Assembly (NCBI RefSeq): GCF_028657195.3
Contig: NZ_JANCPR020000064.1
Span: 1-46,304 of the forward strand
Direction: 5' to 3'
DNA length: 46,304 nt
Source: Streptomyces iconiensis
Lineage (GTDB): Bacteria > Actinomycetota > Actinomycetes > Streptomycetales > Streptomycetaceae
This document shows positions 8,291 through 15,278 of this stretch, piece by piece; the stretch's first letter is position 1, and each line of letters starts with the position of its first letter. The notes under the pieces were generated by a model, which had not been told where the DNA came from, made no database searches, and saw only the letters and a list, made by a program, of their open reading frames with translations. A program made the translations under genes and the position numbers.

Positions 8291-8536
8291 TCAGTGGTTC
8301 ACGGCCTTGTTCCCGAAGGCGGGGTTCAGGACGCCGACGACGTTGATGGTGTTGCCCGAGAAGTTCACGGGGACGTGCACCGGCACCTGGGCGGTGTTGC
8401 CTGAGACGACGCCGGGCGACTTGGTCGCCGCGCCGTGGGCGGCGACGCCACCGTCGGCGAAGGCGGAACCGGCGGAGGCACAGGCCGCGACACCGGCGGC
8501 TGCGGTGACCAGGGCGGCCTTCTGTGCAGTGTTCAT
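8291..8536 (-). CDS. Short chaplin, cysteine-free
   Basis: 81-residue secreted surface protein: Sec signal peptide (MNTAQKAALVTAAAGVAACA, cleavage probably after ASAGSAFA) and one chaplin domain with SPGVVSGNTAQVPVHVPVN and GNTINVVGVLNPAFGN. Chaplins assemble into amyloid-like hydrophobic films on aerial hyphae and spores. The two cysteines of most short chaplins are replaced (VNFSGNT; GNKAVNH), as known for ChpE. A good AGGGAGA site precedes the ATG. It lies directly downstream of the chpE-like gene and looks like a diverged tandem duplicate. The signal peptide has one Cys but no convincing lipobox. Confidence 0.88.
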   Translation of the reverse strand: MNTAQKAALVTAAAGVAACASAGSAFADGGVAAHGAATKSPGVVSGNTAQVPVHVPVNFSGNTINVVGVLNPAFGNKAVNH

Positions 8537-8667
8537 GGGGTGTTCTCCCTGTGGGGTCTCGCGAACCCGAGCTGCGGGGTCGTGTGTTGAGCGACGTCTG
8601 GGCCGGATGACGGAGGAAACGGACCGGAATCCGTACCGGCTCGCGGTCCCTCGTCCGGCCGGGTCGC

Positions 8668-8913
8668 TCAGTGGTTGTGGCTGTGGTTCCCGAAGGCCGG
8701 GTTGAGGACGCCGACGACGTTGATGGTGTTGCCGGTGGCGTTGACCGGAACGTGGACGGGGGCCTGGACGAGGTTGCCCGAGAGCACACCCGGCGATTTC
8801 GTCGCCGTACCCTGCGCCCCCGCGCCGTCGTGCGCCGAGGCGACGCCTGCTCCGGCGACGAGCACGCCACCGGCCGCCATCGTCACGGCCGCGGCCTTCT
8901 TCAGGTTCTTCAC
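8668..8913 (-). CDS. chpE: Chaplin ChpE-like, cysteine-free with His-rich tail
   Basis: 81-residue secreted chaplin. Signal peptide MKNLKKAAAVTMAAGGVLVA ends near VASA-HDG; the single chaplin domain reads SPGVLSGNLVQAPVHVPVN and GNTINVVGVLNPAFGN. No cysteine is present, and the protein ends NHSHNH, giving three His in the last five residues. The N-terminus and position beside a two-component pair match ChpE as I remember it from S. coelicolor. The GTG at 8913 is chosen because AAGGAGGG lies 8-9 bases upstream; a longer frame to 9027 has no signal-peptide logic. A leader hairpin precedes it. Confidence 0.85.
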   Translation of the reverse strand: MKNLKKAAAVTMAAGGVLVAGAGVASAHDGAGAQGTATKSPGVLSGNLVQAPVHVPVNATGNTINVVGVLNPAFGNHSHNH

Positions 8914-8934
8914 TGTGTTGACCCTCCTTGCGAA

Positions 8935-8957
8935 CACCGCGGCGAACGGCCGCGGTG
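8935..8957 (-). promoter_or_regulatory. Leader hairpin upstream of the chpE-like gene
   Basis: Perfect 8-bp stem (CACCGCGG, 8935-8942, with CCGCGGTG, 8950-8957) with a 7-base loop. It ends about 5 bases before the AAGGAGGG ribosome-binding site in the chaplin message, so it may affect translation or stability. A specific regulator is not evident. Confidence 0.5.
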
Positions 8958-9042
8958 CCATGGAGAACGGGTCATCGTCATTGAAGATGCGCCGTAAAGA
9001 TGACGACCACACGACGGTATGAATCACCTCGCGGAAGGGAAC

Positions 9043-9060
9043 GTTCCGCGACCGCGGAAC
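9043..9060 (-). terminator. Hairpin after the response-regulator gene
   Basis: GTTCCGC (9043-9049) pairs with GCGGAAC (9054-9060) around a 4-base loop, 11 bases past the regulator stop. An overlapping palindrome GGAACGTTCC lies at 9038-9047. It probably separates the two-component operon from the chaplin genes. Confidence 0.55.
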
Positions 9061-9070
9061 CCGGTCCGGA

Positions 9071-9712
9071 TCAGCCCGTTACGCCGTGTCTGACCGCCCA
9101 CAGCGCGGCCTGGGTGCGGTCCGAGAGATCGAGCTTCATGAGGATGTTCGAGACATGGGTCTTGACGGTCTTCTCGGAGAGCACGAGGGCCCTGGCGATC
9201 TCGCGGTTGGAGCGGCCGTCCGCTATCAGGCCGAGCACCTCGCGCTCGCGCTCGGTCAGCGAGGGGCCGCGTCCCGAGCCGCCGCCCGACTGGTCGTCGG
9301 ACAGGAGCGCCCCGGCGACCTCGGGCTGGAGCAGCACGTGGCCGGCGTGGACGGAGCGGATGGCGCCTGCGAGGGCGTCGGGGTCGACGTCCTTGTAGAC
9401 GTATCCGGCCGCGCCCGCTCGCAGGGCCGGTACGACGGTGCGCTGTTCGGTGAAGCTGGTGACGACCAGGACGCGCGCGGGGTTGTCCCGTTCGCGGAGC
9501 GTGCGCAGTGCCTCGATGCCGTCGGTGCCCGGCATCTTGACGTCCATCAGCACGACGTCGGGCCGCAGTTCCTCGGCGCGTGCCACTCCCTCGGCGCCGT
9601 CGGACGCCTCCCCGACGACTTCGATGTCGTCCTGCACCTCAAGGAATGTGCGCAGTCCCCGGCGGACGACCTGGTGGTCGTCGACGAGCAGCACACGGAT
9701 CGGGTCAGCCAC
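9071..9712 (-). CDS. NarL/FixJ-family response regulator
   Basis: 213-residue DNA-binding regulator: receiver domain (residues 5-120) with acidic pair DD (11-12), phosphoacceptor D57 in VLMDVKMPG and the conserved Lys in GYVYKDVD, then a LuxR-type HTH (about 148-205) with LTEREREVLGLIADGRSN and SEKTVKTHVSNILMKL. It is the evident partner of the kinase whose 3' end it overlaps by 8 bases (GTGGCTGA, 9712-9705), an arrangement that couples translation. The overlap also fixes GTG 9712 as the start. By position it matches the pair next to chpE in S. coelicolor. Target genes are unknown; the adjacent chaplins are candidates. Confidence 0.92.
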   Translation of the reverse strand: MADPIRVLLVDDHQVVRRGLRTFLEVQDDIEVVGEASDGAEGVARAEELRPDVVLMDVKMPGTDGIEALRTLRERDNPARVLVVTSFTEQRTVVPALRAGAAGYVYKDVDPDALAGAIRSVHAGHVLLQPEVAGALLSDDQSGGGSGRGPSLTEREREVLGLIADGRSNREIARALVLSEKTVKTHVSNILMKLDLSDRTQAALWAVRHGVTG

Positions 9713-10877
9713 CGGGCACCTCCATTTCGACAACGGTGCCCTTGCCGGGCTCCGACTGGACGGTCAGCTTGCCGCCGACGCCGTTGGCCCTGTCCCGCAT
9801 GGAGACGAGGCCGAGGTGCCGCCCCGCGCTGCGTACGGCGCCCGGGTCGAAGCCCGTTCCGTCGTCGGTGACGGTGAGCACGGCGCCCTGCCCGTCGCGT
9901 GCGCTGCGGCGCAGGACGACGCGTACGTGGCCGGCCTCAGCGTGCCGCAGTGCGTTGTGCAGCGCTTCTTGTGCGACGCGGAGCAACGCTTCCTCCTGGG
10001 CCGCCGGCAGGGCGCGTACGCCTTCGCAGCTGAAGGTGACGGAGGCGGTGTGCGCGCGGTCGAGCACCTGGGCCTGGGTGCGGAGGGTGGCGACGAGGCC
10101 GTCCTCGTCCAGCGCGGCGGGGCGCATCTCGACGACGGCTGCGCGCAGTTCGTCGACGGCCTCGGCCGAGAGGCGGGCGACCTCCTGCAGCTCGGCCTTG
10201 GCACGGGTGGGGTCGCGGTCGACGAGCGCGGTCGCTGCCTGCGCCGTCAGGCGGAGGGAGAAGAGCTTCTGGGCCACGGCGTCGTGCAGCTCGTGGCCGA
10301 TACGGGCGCGTTCGCCCGCGATGGTCAGCTCGCGGCTGCGCTCGTAGAGGCGCGCGTTGGTGAGGGCGATGGCGGCGTGCTGGGCGAGCAGGCGCAGGAG
10401 TTCCTCGTCGTCCTCGGTGAAGGCGCACTCCTTGCCTGCGGAAGCGGGTGCGGGGCGTTCGTCCTGGGTGCAGCGCTTGTTGGCCAGGAAGAGGGCGCCG
10501 AGCACCTCTTCGCCGTCGGCGATGGGCATGCCGAGGAAGTCGGACATGCGGGGATGTGCGGCGGGCCAGCCTCCGAAGCGGGGGTCCTTGCGTACGTCGG
10601 CGAGGCGCTGCGGGGTGGCGTCGTGCAGCATCGCGGCGAGGATGCCGTGCTGGCGGGGCAGGGGGCCGATGGCCTTCCAGCGCTCCTCGCTCACGCCGGC
10701 GACGACGAACTGGGCGAAGCCGCCGTGGTCGTCGGGGACGCCCAGGGCCGCGTACTCGGCGCCGAGGAGTTCGCGGGCCGAGGCGACGATCGTCTGGAGG
10801 ACGTCGCGCACGTCGAGCTGTCTGTTCATGGCGAGCAGCGCTGCGCTCACGGCGGCGAGTCCTGAACGGGGGACCAT
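9705..10877 (-). CDS. GAF-domain sensor histidine kinase (DevS/DosT-like)
   Basis: 390-residue cytoplasmic kinase without membrane segments. Residues about 25-175 form a GAF domain resembling GAF-A of mycobacterial DevS/DosT (YAALGVPDD, IGPLPRQHGILAAM, HPRMSDFLGMPI). HisKA_3 follows (ERARIGHELHD, phosphoacceptor H198), then a HATPase domain with N-box EALHNALRHA and GTGFDPG. His108 aligns with the DevS haem ligand H149, while the distal Tyr171 is Phe here (GALFLANK, F130). The ATG at 10877 is chosen to match the MVPRSGLAAVSAALLAMNRQ start of the domain. It forms an operon with the regulator. Haem binding is an inference. Confidence 0.88.
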   Translation of the reverse strand: MVPRSGLAAVSAALLAMNRQLDVRDVLQTIVASARELLGAEYAALGVPDDHGGFAQFVVAGVSEERWKAIGPLPRQHGILAAMLHDATPQRLADVRKDPRFGGWPAAHPRMSDFLGMPIADGEEVLGALFLANKRCTQDERPAPASAGKECAFTEDDEELLRLLAQHAAIALTNARLYERSRELTIAGERARIGHELHDAVAQKLFSLRLTAQAATALVDRDPTRAKAELQEVARLSAEAVDELRAAVVEMRPAALDEDGLVATLRTQAQVLDRAHTASVTFSCEGVRALPAAQEEALLRVAQEALHNALRHAEAGHVRVVLRRSARDGQGAVLTVTDDGTGFDPGAVRSAGRHLGLVSMRDRANGVGGKLTVQSEPGKGTVVEMEVPGG

Positions 10878-11180
10878 GCGCTCACGGTACCCGCGGCCAC
10901 GGAGCCGGAAATCGGACAAGCGCTGGTGGGACACGGGGCGGTGGTCCTAGTCCTGTGGACCGAGACCTCGCGGGCGGGCCGGGGGGAGGGCCGTGGAAGG
11001 GAGCCGTGCCAAGGGCCGTGGGAGAGGGCCGTGTGGGGTGCGGGGCTGTGAGGGCTGACACAGGGCTGCCGGGGTGTACGGGGCCGCTTAGTGGAGGCCG
11101 GGGGCCGCGCCGGAGGGCGGGAGGGGCGGAGAGCGGGGGTCGCCACGAGGCGCGGTAGTACGCGGCGGCGCTGCGGCCCT

Positions 11181-11209
11181 TTGCGGAGCAAATCGCCGCC
11201 CCCTAAGAA
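11181..11209 (+). promoter_or_regulatory. Candidate promoter of the lytic transglycosylase gene
   Basis: TTGCGG (11181-11186) and TAAGAA (11204-11209) are 17 bases apart, giving a start near 11216 and a leader of about 55 bases. The -35 is moderate and the -10 lacks its final T in this register. Confidence 0.45.
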
Positions 11210-11210
11210 T

Positions 11211-11242
11211 GTCGCTCGCCGTGGAGCGACGCAGCGCCACGG
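11211..11242 (+). promoter_or_regulatory. Alternative-pairing leader element
   Basis: GTCGCTC (11211-11217) pairs with GAGCGAC (11224-11230). The loop and stem edge CCGTGG (11219-11224) can instead pair with CCACGG (11237-11242). The two pairings compete, as in a structural switch; the message's AAAGAGG ribosome site follows at 11254. It does not match a riboswitch class I can identify. Confidence 0.4.
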
Positions 11243-11270
11243 TTCGCGAACAGAAAGAGGTCGACACCGT

Positions 11271-12026
11271 ATGTCCGCACCTGGTCAAGCGCCGCAGCAC
11301 AAGGCGCCCCGCCGCTTCACCCGGCTTCAGAAGGTCTCCGCCGCGACGGGTGTCGCAGCTGTGGGGGTGGGTGCGCTGGCGTTCGGGCTGGGCGCCGGGC
11401 AGGACGGTGCGGACGGGAGCACGGCACGGGTGGCCGGAGGGGAAGCAGAGGTGAAGCCGGTCGCGTGGCAGGCAGCCGAGCACAGCGTGGGCGAGCAGCG
11501 GGAGAGCGTCTCGCAGCAGTCCTCGCACGCGGACGCGCGGGCGAAGGCCGAGGCCAGGGCCGAGGCGAAGAAGCGCGCCGCGGCGAAGGAGAAGCGCGAG
11601 CGCGCGCAGGCCGAGGAGGCTCGCCGGGCGAAGGCCGCCGAGGCGGAACGGGCAGCGAAGGCCGCGGCGAAGAAGCGGGCGGACCACAAGGAGGCGGCGA
11701 GCCGTTCAGCCGAACGCAAGCCGGCCTCTGCTCCGTCGGGCTCGCCGCAGGAGATCGCGCGGCAGATCGTGGGTGACGGGGCGCAGTTCCAGTGCTTCTC
11801 GCAGATCGTCGAGCGTGAGAGCGGGTGGAATGTGATCGCGCAGAACCCGAGCAGCGGCGCCTACGGGCTGGTGCAGGCGCTGCCGGGGTCGAAGATGGCC
11901 TCGGCCGGCTCCGACTGGCGCAGCAACCCGGCCACCCAGATCAAGTGGGGCCTGAGCTACATGAACGAGACCTACGGCAGCCCGTGCGGCGCGTGGTCCT
12001 TCTGGCAGTCGCACAACGCGTACTGA
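11271..12026 (+). CDS. Secreted lytic transglycosylase (SLT domain)
   Basis: 251 residues. A signal/anchor segment (about 20-45, AAVGVGALAFGLGAG) precedes a long Ala/Lys/Glu-rich charged coiled coil (about 80-165, with repeated AKAEARAEAKKRAAAKEKR-like units) and a compact C-terminal SLT-type domain (about 168-251) with catalytic-Glu motif IVERESGWNVIAQNPSSGAYGL-like order and a final YGSPCGAWSFWQSHNAY. Such enzymes cleave peptidoglycan glycan strands; two Cys (CFSQIV, SPCGAW) may form a disulfide. The start at 11271 has AAAGAGG upstream; the upstream open frame is not protein-like. A strong terminator follows. Confidence 0.85.
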   Translation: MSAPGQAPQHKAPRRFTRLQKVSAATGVAAVGVGALAFGLGAGQDGADGSTARVAGGEAEVKPVAWQAAEHSVGEQRESVSQQSSHADARAKAEARAEAKKRAAAKEKRERAQAEEARRAKAAEAERAAKAAAKKRADHKEAASRSAERKPASAPSGSPQEIARQIVGDGAQFQCFSQIVERESGWNVIAQNPSSGAYGLVQALPGSKMASAGSDWRSNPATQIKWGLSYMNETYGSPCGAWSFWQSHNAY

Positions 12027-12041
12027 TCCGGACGCGAAACG

Positions 12042-12083
12042 CGAGAGGGCGGCTCCCCTGCTGTGAGGGGAGCCGCCCTCTCG
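12042..12083. terminator. Strong 18-bp bidirectional terminator
   Basis: Perfect 18-bp stem (12042-12059 with 12066-12083) and a 6-base loop GCTGTG, 15 bases after the transglycosylase stop and about 90 bases from the convergent transporter stop. It can serve both genes. Confidence 0.88.
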
Positions 12084-12173
12084 TCCGTTCCTTCCGGCCG
12101 TCGTCCGCCGGCCGTTCGCCCGTCGTCCGTTACGGCTGGGAGTGACGCGCGGACCGTGAGACCGCCGTGAGCG

Positions 12174-14912
12174 CTACTCGCGCATGATCTCCGGCTCATG
12201 GCGGCGCAGGAGACGGATGATCACGAAGCCGCACAGGATGCCCATGACCACCAGGATGCCGACGTTCATCACCCACTGGTCCAGCGAGTGGTCCCACAGG
12301 GGGTCGGTGTTGGTCGGGTTCGTCTTGTCCTGCGGCATCAGCCTGCCCAGTTCGATGGTGCTGCCGAGTCCGGCGATGGCCCACCTGGACGGCATCAGCC
12401 ATGCGAACTGCTCGACGCCGGGGCTGTCGAACAGCTTGAACAGGACGCCGGTGAACACCACTTGGACGACGGCGAAGAGGACGAGCAGGATCATCGTCTT
12501 CTCGGAGGTCTTGACCAGCGAGGAGATGATGAGCCCGAACATCATCGAGGTGCCGCCGAGCGCGATCATGACGAGCGCCATCTCGATCGCCGGGTTGGAG
12601 GCGAGCAGGCCCTCCTCGGGAAGGTCGCGCGGGAAGAAGCCGACCAGGCACATCAGCGCGCCCTGGATGGCGGCGACGACGCCGAGGACGATCACCTTGG
12701 ACATCAGGTAGGCGGAACGGGAAAGGCCGGTGGCCCGTTCCCGTTCGTAGATGACGCGCTCCTTGATCAACTCACGTACGGAGTTGGCCGCACCCGAGAA
12801 ACAGGCGCCGATGGCGAGGATCAGCAGGATGGGTCCCGCGTCGCCGTTCGTCTTGCCCGGCGGCGCAGTCAGTCCGAAGTCGGACGGCATCAACAGGCTG
12901 ATGGCGCCCAGGATCAGCGGGGTGAGGAACGAGAGCACCAGGAAGGAGCGGTCGGCGGATATCACCGAGACATAGCGTCTGATGAGGGTCCACAACTGGG
13001 ACCCCCAGCTCTGGGGTTTCCGGAGCTTCCTGGGCTGCGGCGACTGCGCCGGCTGCTGCTGGAGCGCGTACGGGTCCTGCTGCGCGCTCTCCGCCTGGTC
13101 GATGGACGCCGCGTACATCTGGTAGTGCTGCGAGCCCTGCCAGCGGCCCATCCAGTCGTAGTCGCGGTAGTTCTCGAAGGCGGAGAAGACATCGGCCCAG
13201 GAGTCGTAACCGAAGAAGTTGAGGGCTTCCTCCGGCGGGCCGAAGTAGGCGACGCCGCCGCCGGGCGCCATCACCAACAGCTTGTCGCACAGGCCGAGTT
13301 CGGCGACCGAGTGCGTGACGACGAGGACCGTACGGCCGTCGTCGGCCATGCCGCGCAGCAGCTGCATCACATCGCGGTCCATGCCCGGGTCGAGGCCCGA
13401 GGTGGGCTCGTCCAGGAAGATCAGCGAGGGCTTGGTGAGCAGTTCGAGTGCGACGGAGACGCGCTTGCGCTGACCGCCGGAGAGGGAGGTGACGCGCTTG
13501 TCGGCGTGGATGTCGAGCTTCAGCTCGGCGAGGACCTCCTCGACGCGCGCGTTGCGCTCGGCCTCGGCGACGTCGCCGGGGAAGCGGAGCTTGGCGGCGT
13601 AGCGCAGCGCCTTACGTACCTTCAGCTCCTTGTGCAGGATGTCGTCCTGCGGCACGAGGCCGATGCGCTGGCGCAGCTCGGCGAACTGCTTGTAGAGGTC
13701 CCTGTTGTCGTAGAGGACCTCGCCGGTGTCGGCAGGGCGGTACCCGGTGAGGGCGCGCAGCAGCGTGGACTTGCCGGAGCCCGAGGGGCCGATCACGCCG
13801 ATCAGTGACTTCTCGGGGACGCCGAAGGTGACGTTGTTCAGGATCACCTTTCCGCCGTCGACCTTCACCGTGAGGTGGCGGGCCGAGAAGGAGACCTCTC
13901 CGGTGTCGATGAACTCTTCGAGGCGGTCGCCCACCAGCTTGAAGGTGGAGTGGCCCACGCCGACGATGTCCTGCGCCGTGATGATGGCCGAGCCGGACTT
14001 GGGCAGCGGCTGGCCGTTGACGTAGGTGCCGTTGTGGCTGCCGAGGTCGCGGATCTCGCAGCGCCCGTCGGGCGAGGACTGGAATTCCGCGTGGTGACGT
14101 GAGACCTGGAGGTCGGAGACGACCAGTTCGTTCTCCAGGGCACGGCCGATGCGCATGATGCGGCCGAGCGAGAGCTGGTGGAACGTCGTCGGGCTGCGGT
14201 CGCCCGCCGCGCCGGGAGCGCCCTGCGGCGGTACGCCCATACCGGGGGCGCCCATACCGGGGCCGCCCTGTGCGGGCACGTGCTGCTGCGGAGGCGGCTG
14301 CTGCGCGTACTGCTGCGGGGGCACCTGCTGGGCGTACTGCTGCGGGGGTACCTGCTGCGCCTGCTGCGGCGGCGCCTGCTGCTGCATGTGCGGCGCCTGC
14401 TGCCATCCGGGCTGCTGCGCGTGCGGCTGCTGCGGCGGCTGGTTCCAGCCGGGTCCGCCCGGTGCCTGCTGCTGGTGCGGTGCCTGCTGCTGGTGCGGTG
14501 CCTGCTGCTGGTGCGGTGCCTGGGGCTGCGGGGCCTGGGGCTGCTGCGCCTGGCCCGCGTACTGGTCGGGGCCGGGCTGTGCGCCGTACATGTCGGCGGG
14601 CGCCCCCTGGCCGCCGCCTCCCGGGCCGGAGAAGCCGAGCCGGGGTCCGTCGGTGGCGTTGCCCAGGTGGACGTTCATCCCCGGGGCCAGCTCCAGCTGC
14701 TGAATCCGCCGTCCCTGCACATAGGTGCCGTTCGTGCTGCCGTGGTCCTCAATGATCCAATCGCGCCCTCCCCAGCGCACCGTGGCGTGCCTCCAGGACA
14801 CCCTCGCGTCCTCGATCACCACGTCACCCTGCGGATCACGACCCAGGGTGTAGGCCCTGGACGGATCGAGCGTCCAGGTCTGTCCGTTCAATTCCAGTAC
14901 GAGTTCCGGCAC
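12174..14912 (-). CDS. FHA-FHA-ABC transporter (Rv1747-like)
   Basis: 912-residue fusion: FHA1 (about 5-95; GRDPQGDVVIED, SWRHA, GSTNGTY), a Gln/Pro/Ala-rich linker (about 105-235), FHA2 (about 245-325; GRALENELVVSD, SRHHAEF, GSHNGTY), an ABCG-type ATPase (about 340-570; Walker A GPSGSGKST, signature LSGGQRKR, Walker B LIFLDEPTSGLD) and an ABC2 membrane domain with about six helices. The layout matches Mycobacterium Rv1747, whose FHA domains bind phosphothreonine set by PknF and which acts in cell-envelope export. GTG 14912 starts VPELVLELNG and has GGGG upstream; 14924 is possible. A TAGACT hexamer at 14965-14960 may be its -10. Confidence 0.9.
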   Translation of the reverse strand: MPELVLELNGQTWTLDPSRAYTLGRDPQGDVVIEDARVSWRHATVRWGGRDWIIEDHGSTNGTYVQGRRIQQLELAPGMNVHLGNATDGPRLGFSGPGGGGQGAPADMYGAQPGPDQYAGQAQQPQAPQPQAPHQQQAPHQQQAPHQQQAPGGPGWNQPPQQPHAQQPGWQQAPHMQQQAPPQQAQQVPPQQYAQQVPPQQYAQQPPPQQHVPAQGGPGMGAPGMGVPPQGAPGAAGDRSPTTFHQLSLGRIMRIGRALENELVVSDLQVSRHHAEFQSSPDGRCEIRDLGSHNGTYVNGQPLPKSGSAIITAQDIVGVGHSTFKLVGDRLEEFIDTGEVSFSARHLTVKVDGGKVILNNVTFGVPEKSLIGVIGPSGSGKSTLLRALTGYRPADTGEVLYDNRDLYKQFAELRQRIGLVPQDDILHKELKVRKALRYAAKLRFPGDVAEAERNARVEEVLAELKLDIHADKRVTSLSGGQRKRVSVALELLTKPSLIFLDEPTSGLDPGMDRDVMQLLRGMADDGRTVLVVTHSVAELGLCDKLLVMAPGGGVAYFGPPEEALNFFGYDSWADVFSAFENYRDYDWMGRWQGSQHYQMYAASIDQAESAQQDPYALQQQPAQSPQPRKLRKPQSWGSQLWTLIRRYVSVISADRSFLVLSFLTPLILGAISLLMPSDFGLTAPPGKTNGDAGPILLILAIGACFSGAANSVRELIKERVIYERERATGLSRSAYLMSKVIVLGVVAAIQGALMCLVGFFPRDLPEEGLLASNPAIEMALVMIALGGTSMMFGLIISSLVKTSEKTMILLVLFAVVQVVFTGVLFKLFDSPGVEQFAWLMPSRWAIAGLGSTIELGRLMPQDKTNPTNTDPLWDHSLDQWVMNVGILVVMGILCGFVIIRLLRRHEPEIMRE
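14461..14514. repeat. Three perfect 18-bp tandem repeats in the transporter linker
   Basis: GGTGCCTGCTGCTGGTGC occurs three times head to tail (14461-14478, 14479-14496, 14497-14514). Being in frame, it encodes a six-residue QQQAPH unit in the Gln/Pro-rich linker between the two FHA domains. Copy-number change would alter linker length without a frameshift. Confidence 0.95.
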
Positions 14913-15278
14913 TCCATGCCCCACAAAGTTGTCCCCCGAGGTACCCCCTGCTGAGAGGGAGTCTAGGGATGGCGAACATCGTGAGGAACTATTTCAGGCT
15001 CGGCGGTCCGACAGGAAGTCGACCCGGAAGAAGGGGCCAGGCTGTGACCGTTGGCGGAGAGGAATGTGACCGTCGGCGCGGGCGAAAGGGACCGGACGGT
15101 GAAAGCGCCCTTGAGTCCGCACTGATCCGGATTGATACGGACAACCGCACCGTGCACCGCACCGGACAACCGCACCGTGCAGCGCCGCGGCCCGGCGGGG
15201 CGCCGGCGCCCCGGTCCATGCCGTACGCAGCAGCCCGCCGAGTGGGGGTGTGCCGCGCGGCGGTACTGTGAGAGGACC
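14913..15278. other. Divergent promoter region, transporter/serB
   Basis: No gene is supported. The left part holds the candidate transporter -10 (TAGACT, 14965-14960 on the minus strand). The centre has repeats of CGCACCGTGCA (about 15147-15182). At the right TACTGT (15264-15269) could be the serB -10 with a start close to its ATG; no good -35 was found for either. Confidence 0.5.

Larger units (their letters stand above)
10878..11270. other. Intergenic space between kinase and transglycosylase genes
   Basis: No gene is supported in these 393 bases. They contain degenerate direct repeats of a GAGGGCCGTGG unit (about 10986-11040, four to five copies spaced 13-15 bases) and, at the right end, the promoter and leader of the transglycosylase gene. 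Promoters for the leftward kinase should also lie here, but none is clear. Confidence 0.6.

Noticed and set aside
11187..11270. c-di-AMP (ydaO-type) riboswitch before the transglycosylase gene
   Set aside because: The leader is only about 55-80 nt and I could not match the class's conserved segments; recorded only as an alternative-pairing element.
12198..13808. 536-codon plus-strand frame antisense to the FHA-ABC gene
   Set aside because: It lacks any recognisable domain and contradicts the intact ABC motifs on the minus strand.
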